Assembly: GCF_001027285.1 (NCBI RefSeq)
Contig: NZ_CP011509.1
Coordinates: 7,960,501-8,024,500 of the forward strand
Reading direction: 5' to 3'
Source of the DNA: Archangium gephyra
GTDB taxonomy: Bacteria > Myxococcota > Myxococcia > Myxococcales > Myxococcaceae
Length of the DNA: 64,000 nucleotides
The position numbers and the translations under genes are program-made. How positions within the stretch are numbered: the stretch's first letter is position 1; each line of letters begins with the position of its first letter. This document shows, piece by piece, positions 24,392 to 35,608 of this stretch. Under the pieces are notes generated by a model, which was not told the origin of the DNA, did not search any database, and worked only from the letters and a program-made list of their open reading frames with translations.

Positions 24392-24823
24392 TCAACCCCC
24401 GGAGATCCGCGCGAGGGCCTCCCGCATGCGCTCGGGCATGGGCACGGCCTTGCGAGACTGGCGGTCCACGAACACATGCACGAAGTACCCGTGGGCGGCG
24501 GCCTGCGCCTCGCCTTCCTTGAAGATGCCGATGCCGTAGGTCACGGAGCGGTTCCCGAGCTTGTCCACGCGTAGGCCCGCGCGCAGGCGGTCGGGGTACG
24601 CGAGCGGAGCCTTGTAGGTGCACCGGGACTCCACGACGAGCCCGATGACGGGGCTGCTGACGATGTCCAGGCCGCCCTCGTGGATGAGGTAGTGGTTCGC
24701 GACGGTGTCGAAGTAGCTGTAGTAGGTGACGTTGTTGATGTGCCCGTAGGCGTCGTTGTCCATCCAGCGGGTGGTGATGGGCAGGAAGTAGCGGTAGCGG
24801 TCGGAGGTCTCGACGTCGGACAT
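24392..24823 (-). CDS. Acyl-CoA thioesterase of the 4-hydroxybenzoyl-CoA/YbgC hot-dog type
   Basis: 143 residues. The signature [24 protein letters not shown] has the catalytic-type Asp (in [10 protein letters not shown]) of the 4HBT family; the rest ([33 protein letters not shown]) is the hot-dog beta sheet. Hydrolyses a CoA thioester; substrate unknown. ATG 24823 with AGGGG eight bases ahead is preferred. A GTG at 24847 would overlap the stop of the upstream dehydrogenase gene by GTGA. Either way the two are co-transcribed and the pairing suggests a shared acyl or hydroxyacid route. Confidence 0.87.
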   Translation of the reverse strand: MSDVETSDRYRYFLPITTRWMDNDAYGHINNVTYYSYFDTVANHYLIHEGGLDIVSSPVIGLVVESRCTYKAPLAYPDRLRAGLRVDKLGNRSVTYGIGIFKEGEAQAAAHGYFVHVFVDRQSRKAVPMPERMREALARISGG

Positions 24824-24843
24824 GGCAATGGCCCCTGCTTCGG

Positions 24844-26151
24844 TCACCAGTAGCGCAGCGCCTGGCGGAACAGCTCGGTGAGGACGGGCCGGGTCATCTC
24901 GCGGGGGGCGTTCTGCAGCAGGCGCTGCTGTGGGAAGGCTCCTTCCGTGAGGGCGGCCAGGTCCGCGTCGGTGTAGCCCACCCCGCCGAGGCCATTGGGA
25001 ATGCCCACGGCGCGCATGATCTGGATGAGTTTGCCCGCGAGCACCTCGCCGGCGTCACCGGGCGTGGCACCCCGCACGTCCGCGCCCAGCAACTGCGCGG
25101 CCTCCAGGTGGCGCTCGGGACTGACCTCGGCGGTGTAGCGGAACACGGCCGGAGCATTGACGATGACGGCCATGCCATGCGGCACCAGGGGCTCGTCGTC
25201 CGGATAGCCCGAGGGCCGGAAGTCGCGCACCAGTCCGGCCACGGCGTAGGCCATGCCGTGCGGCGCGTGCACCCCGGCGTTCCCGAAGGCGATGCCGGCC
25301 AGCGTGGAGGCCCACATCAACTGCTCACGGGCCTCGTGGTCCTGCGCATCCTTCACCCCGCGCTCGAGGTACAGGCCCATCAGGCGCAGCGCCTCGCGGC
25401 AGCCGAGATCGCTCCACGGATTGGCGCCCTGGCTCATGGGCCGCAGGCTCGGCCGGGGCGGGGCGGGCCGGCGCACATACGGCCGCGCGGTATAGGACTC
25501 CAGCGCATGGGACAGCACGTCCAACCCACTGGCGGCGACCACCTCGCTCGGCAGGGTCGCGGTGCAGTCCGGGTCGATGAGCGCCTCGGTGGGCCGCAGC
25601 GCGGGCGAGGCGATACCGGTCTTCGCCGCCATGGAGAGCAGATCGAAGATGGTGATGCCGGTGACCTCGCTGCCCGTGCCGGAGGTGGTGGGACAGGCGA
25701 TGTGCGGCTTGAGCGGGCCGGGCACCGGGCGTCCATCTCCCACGGGCGCGTTGACGTAGGCCAGGAAGTCGGCCGGATACGTGGCGTAGAGGTTGGCCGC
25801 CTTGCACGTGTCGATGACCGAGCCGCCGCCCAGGGAGATGTAGCCATCCGGCCGGACCTCCGAGGCGAATCGCGCCGCCTCCAGGAATGAGCGATCGGTG
25901 GGCTCGACATGGACGTCCGTGTAGACGGCGACCTCCAGCCCGGCGGCGAGCAGGGACCGTCGCACCTTCTCGAAGTGGGGCAACCGGGCCACCCGCTCGT
26001 CCGAGAACAGGGCCACGCGCTTCATTCCGAGTGCCCTGGCGCGGTCCCCCACCTCGGCCAGACAGCCGCGGCCAAAGGTGATGCGTGAGGTGTCCACGGT
26101 GAAGGCGCTGTCGCAGCCCTCGCCGACGGGGTGGTAGTGGCAGCAGCCCAT
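24844..26151 (-). CDS. Hydroxyacid-oxoacid transhydrogenase (ADHFE1-like iron-containing alcohol dehydrogenase)
   Basis: 435 residues. Family III metal-dependent alcohol dehydrogenase: nucleotide loop [15 protein letters not shown], then [18 protein letters not shown]. Metal ligands lie in [13 protein letters not shown] and in [12 protein letters not shown] plus a later [11 protein letters not shown]. The segment YTARPY...[16 protein letters not shown] is characteristic of the HOT/ADHFE1 subgroup, which couples 4-hydroxybutyrate oxidation to 2-oxoglutarate reduction. The N-terminus is Cys/His-rich (MGCCHYH), which may bind metal. ATG 26151 has GGAGG six bases upstream; a GTG directly before it is less well placed. 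First gene of a probable two-gene unit with the thioesterase. Confidence 0.9.
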   Translation of the reverse strand: MGCCHYHPVGEGCDSAFTVDTSRITFGRGCLAEVGDRARALGMKRVALFSDERVARLPHFEKVRRSLLAAGLEVAVYTDVHVEPTDRSFLEAARFASEVRPDGYISLGGGSVIDTCKAANLYATYPADFLAYVNAPVGDGRPVPGPLKPHIACPTTSGTGSEVTGITIFDLLSMAAKTGIASPALRPTEALIDPDCTATLPSEVVAASGLDVLSHALESYTARPYVRRPAPPRPSLRPMSQGANPWSDLGCREALRLMGLYLERGVKDAQDHEAREQLMWASTLAGIAFGNAGVHAPHGMAYAVAGLVRDFRPSGYPDDEPLVPHGMAVIVNAPAVFRYTAEVSPERHLEAAQLLGADVRGATPGDAGEVLAGKLIQIMRAVGIPNGLGGVGYTDADLAALTEGAFPQQRLLQNAPREMTRPVLTELFRQALRYW

Positions 26152-26170
26152 CACGTCCCTCCTGGAGTCA

Positions 26171-26743
26171 TCAACCCGGCTTCACGGTCTCGCCACGCTC
26201 CTCGCGGTAGATGTCCGCGAGCGCGTGGGCCCGCTCCACCTCGTCCCGCGCGGCATCCACCGCGAGCACCTTTTCGAAGCGCTCCACCTGCTCCTGCAGG
26301 GCCGTGGACACGAGCCCGCCCACCGCGAGCCGGGCGGAGGCACTCTCGCGCTCGATGCGGAGCTCGGCCACCCGGTTGCCGAGCTCCGCGGCGGCCTCCA
26401 GCAGCAGCTTGCCGTCCTGCTCGGCGCGGACGAGTGACTCGCGCGTGGTGCTCAGCAGGGACTCGGCCTGCAAGCGGTCTCGCGCGAGCGTCGCGGAGAT
26501 CTTCCCCTCCCCCTGCTCGTCCGCCAGGGACTGCCGCTTCGCGAGCTCCTCCAGACGCTTGACGTAGCGATCCTCGGAGCGCGCGAGGTCGCCCCGGAGC
26601 GCCAGCAGCGTGGCGGCGGACTTGCGGATCTCCGCGCCCTGACGCTCCAGGTCCTCGATCAACTGATCGAAGGCCGCGAGCGGATCCGTGGGCCGCTCGG
26701 GCTTCTTGGGCGTCTTCTTCTTGCGCAACCAGTCGAAGAGCAT
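26171..26743 (-). CDS. PspA/IM30-like coiled-coil protein
   Basis: 190 residues starting [14 protein letters not shown]. Almost entirely alpha-helical with long heptad stretches ([41 protein letters not shown]...), resembling the PspA/IM30 membrane-remodelling family. Similarity is at the level of length and coiled-coil pattern; I do not see a clear amphipathic PspA helix at the N-terminus, so membership is probable, not certain. The longer open frame upstream (to 26947) is only a shadow over the VWA gene. It is the last gene of the MoxR-VWA-coiled coil unit, 13 bp after the VWA stop. Confidence 0.7.
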   Translation of the reverse strand: MLFDWLRKKKTPKKPERPTDPLAAFDQLIEDLERQGAEIRKSAATLLALRGDLARSEDRYVKRLEELAKRQSLADEQGEGKISATLARDRLQAESLLSTTRESLVRAEQDGKLLLEAAAELGNRVAELRIERESASARLAVGGLVSTALQEQVERFEKVLAVDAARDEVERAHALADIYREERGETVKPG

Positions 26744-26756
26744 GACTGGCGGCAGC

Positions 26757-29060
26757 CTACTCGAACGGGCGGCAGAGGAGGCGGACACGTGCGAGGCGCT
26801 CGTGCACCTCTGAACCTCCCGTGGCGAGCGCGGCGAGGTAGCGGGCCGGGGGAATCTGGTACACCCCGAGCAGGTGCTGCAGGAGGAAGAGGCCCTCGGT
26901 GGGGCGACGCTCGGCGGGAGCGAGCGCGGCGGCCTCCACGATGGCATCGAGGATGTCGGCCACGCGGGCGCTCACCTCGGGGCCGGGGGTCTCCGCCACC
27001 TTCTGTCCGGAGAGCCGCTCGACCTCCGGGAAGAGCGCGTCGAACGAGGCCTCGGAGGCCACGGGGGCGGCGGGAAGCGTGCGCCCGGCGGCGAGGGCCT
27101 CCAGGGCCTGGAGGTGGGGCGCGAGCGCCTCGACGGCCTCCGGGGTGACGGGCACGTCACTTGGCAGGAGGGTGCGCCAGGGGCTGTCGAACTCGGTGCG
27201 CGCCCACTGGATCTCCTGATCGGAGAGGTGGTGGTAGAAGGCGCGGCCGCCCCGGGCCCGCTGCTCCATGACGAGCGACTTGAGGTCCGGGTTCTCCTCG
27301 CCGAGCGAGATGAAGCTGAGCGAGATGTCCAGCGCGTCCATGGGCGCGCGGGTGCGGCGGATGAGCTCCAGATCGACGCGGTCCTCGCCGTCGGTGATGA
27401 GCACCACCGTGGCGCGGGCGAGGTACGGATCCCTCCCCTGCGCGGAGCGGATGGACTCGAAGGCGGACATGAGCGCGAGGGAGATGTCCGTCTGGCCCTC
27501 GGCGGGCGAGTCCCGGAAGAGCTTCTCGATCTGCCGGGTGGCCTCGCGAGCGGTGTCCACGCGGGCCAGCTCGGTGGGGATGTCGTTGAAGAAGGAGAAG
27601 TAGAGCGGATCGAACGGCTCGCCCTTGCGCGCCTTCACGCGGAGGTTGTTGAGCTCGGCGATGATGATGGCGTCGCGGAAGCGGGCCCGGGCGCCGTGCA
27701 TGGAGCCCGAGGCGTCACACACGTACACGCGCACGGCGGTGCGCTTCATCTTCTTGGGCCGCGGGGGTGGCTCGTCCTCCAGGTAGGCGCGCACCATCTG
27801 GCTGTGGCCGGCCAGGTCGTACAGCACCATGCGCGGGTCCGAGACGACGAAGTTGTGCACCTCGTGCAGGCCACCCGTGCGCTCGAACGTCATGTTCTGG
27901 GTGGGGTATGGCACCCGCCGGGGCACGGGGCGCACCTTGCGGGTGTTCATCTCGACGATTTCCTCGGTGAGCGAGTCCTCCACGTCGAAGTAGCGGCCGC
28001 AGCCCGCCGCCAGCTCGAAGGCCGAGAGCTGCTCGGGCTGCAGCGAGAAGGCCAGGTCCGCGAGCAGATCGTCCGCGGTGGAGGTCTTGGGCGCCTGGCG
28101 CAGACCGTTGGGGCCCTCATGCGCGGGAGGCTTCTCTCCGAACCAGCGTGTCAGGTCGTCGCGCTCGGCGGACTCCAGCATGGCCCTCATGGGCTGCCGG
28201 CCGGGCATCAAGGGCTCGAGCGCCGCGCGGGCCGTCTCCGCCAACTGGGCGTCGTTCGCCTCCAGCGCGCGCTCGTAGAGGCCCCGGAGCGAGCGCCACG
28301 CCATCTGGGGATCCCTGCTCGCGGTGCGCCGCACCTCCTGCACCAGCTCATCCAGGGAGCGCGCCGCCGGCTGCTCCCGGACCCGATCTCGCGCCTGGGA
28401 CACCTCGCTGCGCAGGGCCACGCCCCGGTCGCGGTCGTGGTCCATGCCGATGCGCAGGAGGATCTCGTGGGCCACGTCCAGATCGCGCCGCTTCTGGACC
28501 AGATCGTCCACGTTGGAGCGCGCCCGCTGCGCGAGGAACTCGGCCACGGCCATGCGGGCCGTGCTCGGCGCCACCCGGTCGTTCCAGGCGGGGCCCGGCC
28601 GCGCGAAGATCTCGAAGGTGCCCTCCTCGTTGGGCGCAGGCGTGGGGGACATGAAGAGATCCGCCACCCGCAGCACCCGCGTGAGCCGGACGAAGCCCCG
28701 CTCCAGCGCCGTGCGCGCACCCGGAGGCGTCCGGCCCACCCGGAGCATCTTCTCCACCGCGTCGAGCGTCCGCTCGAACTCCTCCAGGGCCTCCTGGGCC
28801 CGGGTCTTCAGGCCCGTGGCCAGATCCCCCACCCTGCCCTTGCGCACGCCCAGCTCGAGCAACAGCCGCGCGTCCGCGAGGGTGTGCACCCCCACCCGCT
28901 CCATCGCCTTGTCGAGCGCCGTCAGGGTGGGCAGGGACAGGTCCACCTCGGCCGGGGCGGTGAGCCCGAGCCACCAACCCCGCAAGCCCTCGGCCTGGGA
29001 CGGCGCTCCCTGGAGCGCGTCCAACCGGAGCCGCAGGCGTGAGAGCCGCGAGCCGAGCAC
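26757..29060 (-). CDS. VWA-domain protein, CoxE/ViaA-like
   Basis: 767 residues. The first ~430 are mostly helical. A VWA domain follows, VRVYVCDASGSMHGARARF, with the MIDAS DxSxS at D449-S451-S453, then VVLITDGEDRVDLELI and a further helical tail. ViaA and the CoxE group share this arrangement and act with MoxR-type ATPases to remodel metalloenzymes or membrane complexes. GTG start with AGGAGG about nine bases upstream; 14 bp after the MoxR stop, so the two are clearly co-transcribed. It is larger than E. coli ViaA (~480), mainly through its N-terminal half. Cytoplasmic, no membrane segment. Confidence 0.85.
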   Translation of the reverse strand: MLGSRLSRLRLRLDALQGAPSQAEGLRGWWLGLTAPAEVDLSLPTLTALDKAMERVGVHTLADARLLLELGVRKGRVGDLATGLKTRAQEALEEFERTLDAVEKMLRVGRTPPGARTALERGFVRLTRVLRVADLFMSPTPAPNEEGTFEIFARPGPAWNDRVAPSTARMAVAEFLAQRARSNVDDLVQKRRDLDVAHEILLRIGMDHDRDRGVALRSEVSQARDRVREQPAARSLDELVQEVRRTASRDPQMAWRSLRGLYERALEANDAQLAETARAALEPLMPGRQPMRAMLESAERDDLTRWFGEKPPAHEGPNGLRQAPKTSTADDLLADLAFSLQPEQLSAFELAAGCGRYFDVEDSLTEEIVEMNTRKVRPVPRRVPYPTQNMTFERTGGLHEVHNFVVSDPRMVLYDLAGHSQMVRAYLEDEPPPRPKKMKRTAVRVYVCDASGSMHGARARFRDAIIIAELNNLRVKARKGEPFDPLYFSFFNDIPTELARVDTAREATRQIEKLFRDSPAEGQTDISLALMSAFESIRSAQGRDPYLARATVVLITDGEDRVDLELIRRTRAPMDALDISLSFISLGEENPDLKSLVMEQRARGGRAFYHHLSDQEIQWARTEFDSPWRTLLPSDVPVTPEAVEALAPHLQALEALAAGRTLPAAPVASEASFDALFPEVERLSGQKVAETPGPEVSARVADILDAIVEAAALAPAERRPTEGLFLLQHLLGVYQIPPARYLAALATGGSEVHERLARVRLLCRPFE

Positions 29061-29074
29061 GCGTCAGCACCTCC

Positions 29075-31603
29075 TCACAACGAGGCCCGCGTCTCCAGCA
29101 GTTCCTTGCTGAAGCGGGTGAAGTCGTCGTCGATGCCGCGCAGCACGTTCTCCAGCTTGCGCGCGCTCTCGCCCAGCTCGCCGGGGATGGCGATCAGCAC
29201 GCCGAGCACGCCCTTGATGCGCACCAGCTCGCCCTCCTTGAGCGCGAGCAGCGGGAAGCGGCTCTTCACCAGGCGATCGAAGATCGAATCCGCCAGGGGG
29301 CGGCGCTGGGCGGACCGGGGCGGAGGCAGCTCGGAGAGGATCTGGGTGAGCCAGCTGCGCAGGTACTTGAGGCGCGTCTGCACGAAGGCCAGCTCCACCC
29401 GGGCCACCGCCTCGCGGAGCTCGGTGGACAGGAAGGACGTGGCGGAGGCGGGCCGCGCGAAGGCCAGCTGCCCATCCAGCCCGAGCAGCGCGGCGAGCTC
29501 GCCATCCTTCATCTGCGTGGAGAAGTCGCCCCGGTAGAAGTTGTAGGCCTCGCCGCTGATGGCGGCATGGGGGGCCGGCGGCGGGCTCGCCACCTCGCGG
29601 CCGATGTTCCGCACGTACTCGCGCAGACGCCCCTCGAGGAGCTCCTTGCACTCGGCGAACACGGGTTCGGGGGCCAGGCCCTCGCGCCGCAGGTTCTCCG
29701 CCACCGTCTGCACCGTGCGCGAGAACTGATCGATGCGCTCGAAGGGCGTGGTGGACAGCACGTCCTTGGCGTAGGTGGAGCCGAGCGGCTGCAGCAGCTC
29801 CTGCTTGAGGCCGCGCTGAGCGGGGTCCAGCTTGCACAGGGCCTGCTCGAGCTGGGAGAGCCGGCGCGAGTCCCCCGAGAGCGCATCGAGCGGATCCCTC
29901 CGTCCGCGCGCACCCGAGTAGGCCGTCGTCGCGCGCTGGCGCAGGGCGGTCACGGCCCGGCGGCGTGCCTCGGCCTCGGCGGTCCGCAGCCGTGCCACCA
30001 CGCCCGAGTTCCCTTCGGCGAGCAGCGCCAGGAGCTCGCCCACCCGGCCCAGCTCCTCGGACAGGTTGTCCGTGAGCCCACCGAGCGTGTCCAGCCCCAC
30101 CGACTCGTCGAAGGCGAGGCTCTCGGCGTTGAGCGCCATCAGCTCGAGCGCCTGCAGGAGGAAGCGGGACATCGCGTCACACAGCGCGGGCAGCCGCTGG
30201 CGCAGCTCCGCCACCTGGCGGCACAGCTCCACCGTCTCCGAGAGCGCGGTGAACACGGCCATCCCCGCCCGGGCCTCGGGACCCTCGATGGGACCGCGCG
30301 CCATGCGCTGCTCCACCACCGAGAGCAGCCCTCGCGCCGCCCCCAGCAAGGCCACCCGGTTGTCCGGATGACGCGGCCCCGGGACGAGCTTGGCGCGCAG
30401 GCGCTGCGCCGTGGTGGTGACGATGCCAGGCTGGAAGTTGCGCGCGAGCGCCTCCACCGCCTTGAGCTCATCGGCCGCGCCGAGCGAGGCCGCCTCGCGC
30501 TCCACGCCCGTGCCCAGCTCCGCCTTCACCTTGGTCAGCGCCGCGTCGAAGGCCTTCTGCTCGATGCGGACGATCTCCAGCTGCGCGCGCTCGCGCGGAT
30601 CCACCGCCACCTTGAGGAGCGCATCGGCCTCCTCCGCCTGGGGCCCGCCGAGCAGGAAGAACCAGCGCAGGGCGTCCAGGTCCTCCACGGTGGCCTCGAG
30701 CGGCCGGTCCGGACGGCGGTAGAGCTGATCCCTCACCACCGCGGCCTTGAGGGCCCACAGCGCCTTCACCACCGAGCGCTGCGAGAAGTACTTGGTGGGC
30801 ACGTAGTCGGGCAGCTTGGACACCTGGGCCGTGAGCGCGCGCTCCAGCTCGTCGGTGAGCATCTCGATGGCCTCGAGCAGGTGGCTGCCCACCGTCACCT
30901 GTTCCACCGCCGCCTGGAGCACGTCCAGCTGCTGCAGCGTGAGCGAGGCACGCAGGTCCGGCCGGATGCCATGGGCGAAGCGGTGCAGCATGGCCGCGCG
31001 GCTGGGACGCCGGGCGAAGGACTTGGGCACGAAGGAGATGAAGCTGAGCCGGTCCGCGAAGGCCAGCAGCAGCTCCGGCGAGCGCGCCAGCACCTCCGAG
31101 AGGTAGCGGTTGCTCGTCATGATCGCGCACTCGATGCGCCCGCTCGTCACCCGGCGCCCGTGCTTGAGCTCGCGCTCGTGCAGGACGTTGAGGATGGAGC
31201 GCAGCAGCATGTCGCGCCCATCGAAGACCTCGTCGAGGAAGGCGTGGGTGGCGCCCAGCATGCCGTCCTCGGTGATGAACTCGGTGCGGCCCGTCTCGGT
31301 GAGCACCTTGAAGTCCACCGGACCGATGAGGTCCGTCTGCACCGTGGACTCGGCGATCTGCTTGGCGAAGAGCGAGGGCTGCCCCGTCTTCTCGTCGAGG
31401 ATGCGGCCGAGCACCGCCGAGGCGATGGCGCTCTTCGCCGTTCCCGGAGGTCCGACGACGAGCACGTGCTCCCGGCAGAGCAGCGCCAGCTCTATCTGGG
31501 TGAAGAGCGTCTCACGCTCGAGGTAGGCCTCGCGCAGCTCCTGGAAGAAGTGGCGGAAGGCTTGCGCGGCCTGGGGAGGGACGGGCGTGGGCGGGTGGAT
31601 CAC
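29075..31603 (-). CDS. MoxR-type AAA+ ATPase, RavA-like
   Basis: 842 residues. The AAA+ module is N-terminal: Walker A GPPGTAKS (51-58), LFAKQIAESTVQTDLIGPVDF (MoxR-specific region), Walker B with AFLDEVFDG (D124, E125), and sensor 1 IMTSNRYLSE, then the lid. About 500 residues of helical C-terminal region follow, much longer than RavA (~500 in total) and with no recognised domain; it is Leu/Ala/Arg-rich and probably elongated. MoxR ATPases with VWA partners act as chaperones for cofactor insertion or complex assembly. The GTG start is the only reasonable one. It leads a three-gene unit with the VWA protein and the coiled-coil protein. Confidence 0.88.
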   Translation of the reverse strand: MIHPPTPVPPQAAQAFRHFFQELREAYLERETLFTQIELALLCREHVLVVGPPGTAKSAIASAVLGRILDEKTGQPSLFAKQIAESTVQTDLIGPVDFKVLTETGRTEFITEDGMLGATHAFLDEVFDGRDMLLRSILNVLHERELKHGRRVTSGRIECAIMTSNRYLSEVLARSPELLLAFADRLSFISFVPKSFARRPSRAAMLHRFAHGIRPDLRASLTLQQLDVLQAAVEQVTVGSHLLEAIEMLTDELERALTAQVSKLPDYVPTKYFSQRSVVKALWALKAAVVRDQLYRRPDRPLEATVEDLDALRWFFLLGGPQAEEADALLKVAVDPRERAQLEIVRIEQKAFDAALTKVKAELGTGVEREAASLGAADELKAVEALARNFQPGIVTTTAQRLRAKLVPGPRHPDNRVALLGAARGLLSVVEQRMARGPIEGPEARAGMAVFTALSETVELCRQVAELRQRLPALCDAMSRFLLQALELMALNAESLAFDESVGLDTLGGLTDNLSEELGRVGELLALLAEGNSGVVARLRTAEAEARRRAVTALRQRATTAYSGARGRRDPLDALSGDSRRLSQLEQALCKLDPAQRGLKQELLQPLGSTYAKDVLSTTPFERIDQFSRTVQTVAENLRREGLAPEPVFAECKELLEGRLREYVRNIGREVASPPPAPHAAISGEAYNFYRGDFSTQMKDGELAALLGLDGQLAFARPASATSFLSTELREAVARVELAFVQTRLKYLRSWLTQILSELPPPRSAQRRPLADSIFDRLVKSRFPLLALKEGELVRIKGVLGVLIAIPGELGESARKLENVLRGIDDDFTRFSKELLETRASL

Positions 31604-31656
31604 GGGAGGCGCATCGTAGCCCCCCCCGCCTGCTTATTTGAAGGGCTCGCTCACCC

Positions 31657-32064
31657 CTACTTCAAGTGCACCGCGCACGCACCATCCGGGCAGGCCCGCC
31701 CCGCGATGCGGAAACGGTAGCGGGCCACGAGGCCATACAGCCAGTCCGCCACCTGCCGAAGCCCCGGCACGTAATAGACGAAGAGCAGCTTGCCCGGTGC
31801 CCTGCGCCCCAGTGCCTGCACCACGGCCTCGGCGCCCTCGAAGATGCGCCCATCCGCCTGGATGAGCTGTATCCCGTGCTCGCACCGCTCGAGCGGGATG
31901 CCGGGGTACGCCGCCAGGACGCCCTCCTCCCGGAACGAGCGCAGCTGCGTCCCGTGGCCGCCCAGCAACCGCTGGAACTGCTTCGCGGCCGCGATGCACA
32001 GGCGGCAGTGCCCGTCGTACAGGATGACGTCATGCCCCGGGGGCGTCGTCGTCAGCGCTCTCAT
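31657..32064 (-). CDS. DCC-family thiol-disulfide protein (DUF393)
   Basis: 135 residues. The family-defining DxxCxxC is seen in ILYDGHCRLC (C20, C23), followed by a thioredoxin-like pattern (QLRSFREEGVLAAYPG, GAEAVVQALG) and a hydrophobic C-terminal stretch (LLFVYYVPGLRQVADWLYGLVARYRFRI) that may lie in the membrane. The biochemical role of DCC proteins is not settled. ATG 32064 has GAGGAG four bases upstream. The open frame to 32184 runs through a terminator and is not coding. It is transcribed towards the same side as the MoxR unit, with 53 bp between. Confidence 0.83.
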   Translation of the reverse strand: MRALTTTPPGHDVILYDGHCRLCIAAAKQFQRLLGGHGTQLRSFREEGVLAAYPGIPLERCEHGIQLIQADGRIFEGAEAVVQALGRRAPGKLLFVYYVPGLRQVADWLYGLVARYRFRIAGRACPDGACAVHLK

Positions 32065-32110
32065 GGGTCTCCTCTCATATCGGGTGGAGTCGCTTGGGCG
32101 CGAATGAAAC

Positions 32111-32151
32111 AGAAGGGCCGGACACTCCCTCTCGGGAACGCCGGCCCTTCT
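32111..32151 (-). terminator. Stem-loop downstream of dnaK
   Basis: Perfect 11-bp inverted repeat AGAAGGGCCGG / CCGGCCCTTCT with a 19-nt loop. On the minus strand it is followed by GTTTCATTCG, moderately T-rich. It sits between the dnaK stop and the DCC gene start and should separate the two transcripts. Confidence 0.6.
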
Positions 32152-32176
32152 TCGGGGTTCAACCCCAGGTCTTGAT

Positions 32177-32210
32177 ACCCTCACCCCGACCCTCTCCCGA
32201 GGGGAGAGGG
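32177..32210. repeat. Dispersed CCCTCTCCC hairpin, copy c
   Basis: ACCCTCACCCCG flank (32177-32188), then CCCTCTCCC-GAG-GGGAGAGGG (32190-32210), a perfect 9-bp stem with a 3-nt loop, ending 10 bp past the dnaK stop. Confidence 0.8.
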
Positions 32211-32220
32211 AGGGAGGGAA

Positions 32221-34140
<1,920 letters not shown>

Positions 34141-34466
34141 GGTGTGTAACCTCCCGAAATGACTGCGAAAAATCCCGAGAAACTGTCGATTACTTCCGAT
34201 GTGTGACCAACGTAACCACCCACCTGGGGGTGTCAAACCGCGTCAAGCTGCGTCACCTGCGCGCCACCTGCTCGCCACGGTGCGTAACGCGCTCTCCACC
34301 TCCGCCACCCGCGCGTGGCAACCGGCCGAGCATCCGATCAGTACCCGACGCGCCAACCCCTCGTAATTACTGAAGCAGGGGGTGGATAACGCCTCGCGTC
34401 AGCCATTGGCTGAGAATGTGCACTGAGGCAGCCCGACGCCCCAACCCCCCCTCTGGAGGCAGCCTC
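34141..34466. other. Intergenic region between divergent dnaK and the lipid-kinase-like gene
   Basis: 326 bp. The dnaK-proximal half holds the TTGACA/TACGTT promoter. The other half has a short inverted repeat CAGCC-ATT-GGCTG near 34398-34410 and the Shine-Dalgarno of the 34467 gene. No small gene or RNA gene recognised. Confidence 0.5.
34209..34236 (-). promoter_or_regulatory. Candidate sigma-70 promoter of dnaK
   Basis: On the minus strand: consensus -35 TTGACA (34231-34236), 16-bp spacer, TACGTT (34209-34214), about 70 bp before the GTG start. The -35 is perfect and the -10 is poor. A second TTGAC (in CTTGACGCGG) lies just upstream. Confidence 0.45.
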
Positions 34467-35561
34467 ATGCTGGTACAGCCACTCAGGTCCGTGGATCCGC
34501 GCCAGAATCCGTCCGTCGCCGGAGCCCCCGAGCACAAGGTCGCGGTGCTGCTCAACGCCAACGCCCGCCGGGTGGACGCACAGCTGGTGAAGTCCCTCTC
34601 ACACGTGGTGCCGGAGCAGGATCTCTTCCTGTCGCGCTCGGAGCTGGACTGCCGGCGCATCGTCCAGACGGTGCTCGAGCGCAACTACCCCATGGTGTTC
34701 ACGGGAGGGGGTGACGGGACGTTCCAGGGCTTCGTGAGCGAGGTGTTCCGCCAGCTGGAGCCGCGGGGCCGCTTCGCCGGCAAGCGCGCGCCGCGTTTCG
34801 GCGTGCTGAAGCTGGGCACGGGCAACGGCCTGGCCACGTACGTGAACGCCGGTGGCGGCGCGGACGGCATCCTTCAGGACGTGGTGCGCGCGCGCGCGGG
34901 CGAGGTGCCCGGCCACCGGCGGATGGATCTGCTGATGGTGGACGGCCTGCGCACGGCCTTCGCGGGCATGGGCGTGGACGGGAAGCTGCTCAACGACTAC
35001 CTCTGGGTGAAGGACAACCTGGGCCGCGGTGGGCTGCTCAAGAAGATGCTGACGGGCGCGGGGGGCTACTTCTCGGCGGTGGCGCTGAAGACGGTGCCGC
35101 ACTACCTGTCCAACCCGACGTGGGTGGAGTGCGAGATCATCAACGGCCAGGCCGGTGAGGCGTACCGGGTGGGGCCGCAGGGCAACCCGGTGGGCGCGCC
35201 CATCGCCCCGGGGCAGCGCATCTTCCAGGGCCCGCTGATGATGGCGGCGGCGGCGACGATGCCCTTCTACGGGTACGGCTTCCGGATGTTCCCCTTCGCG
35301 GGCGAGCGCCGGGGAATGATGCACCTGCGCCTGGGCCAGCTGCACGCCACCAGCGTGCTGGCGAACCTGCCCAAGCTCTGGGCGGGCCGCTGGTTCCCCG
35401 AGGGCATCCACGACTTCTACGCCCAGGACGTCCACATCCGCTTCGCCCGGCCCATGCCCTTCCACGTGGGTGGGGACGCCGCGGGCTACCGCGAGGACGT
35501 GAAGCTGAGCGTGGCGCCCGAGGCGGTGGAGCTGCTGGACTTCCACGGCGCGGTGCACTGA
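34467..35561 (+). CDS. Diacylglycerol/lipid kinase-like protein
   Basis: 364 residues. The catalytic-domain signature of the DAGK/YegS family is visible: KVAVLLNANARRVDAQL at the start, MVFTGGGDGTFQGFVSE (the GGDGT nucleotide loop) and FGVLKLGTGNGLATY in place of the usual LPxGTxND. The C-terminal half carries the beta-rich lid (MDLLMVDGLRTAFAGMGVDGKLL). Probably phosphorylates a lipid or sphingoid base; the substrate is unknown. The GTGN change from GTxND removes an acidic residue often used in this family, so activity is likely but not certain. ATG 34467 has GGAGG seven bases upstream; an ATG 51 bp earlier is less likely. Confidence 0.85.
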   Translation: MLVQPLRSVDPRQNPSVAGAPEHKVAVLLNANARRVDAQLVKSLSHVVPEQDLFLSRSELDCRRIVQTVLERNYPMVFTGGGDGTFQGFVSEVFRQLEPRGRFAGKRAPRFGVLKLGTGNGLATYVNAGGGADGILQDVVRARAGEVPGHRRMDLLMVDGLRTAFAGMGVDGKLLNDYLWVKDNLGRGGLLKKMLTGAGGYFSAVALKTVPHYLSNPTWVECEIINGQAGEAYRVGPQGNPVGAPIAPGQRIFQGPLMMAAAATMPFYGYGFRMFPFAGERRGMMHLRLGQLHATSVLANLPKLWAGRWFPEGIHDFYAQDVHIRFARPMPFHVGGDAAGYREDVKLSVAPEAVELLDFHGAVH

Positions 35562-35569
35562 GCGCCCTG

Positions 35570-35590
35570 CCCTCTCCCCCTGGGAGAGGG
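35570..35590. repeat. Dispersed CCCTCTCCC hairpin, copy d
   Basis: CCCTCTCCC-CCT-GGGAGAGGG, perfect 9-bp stem and 3-nt loop, 8 bp past the lipid-kinase stop and 18 bp from the convergent methyltransferase stop. Confidence 0.8.
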
Positions 35591-35608
35591 CCTGCCCGCC
35601 CGGCCCGG

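Noticed and set aside
26874..31720. Two very long plus-strand open frames over the VWA and MoxR genes
   Set aside because: Shadows of genuine minus-strand genes with intact MIDAS and Walker motifs.
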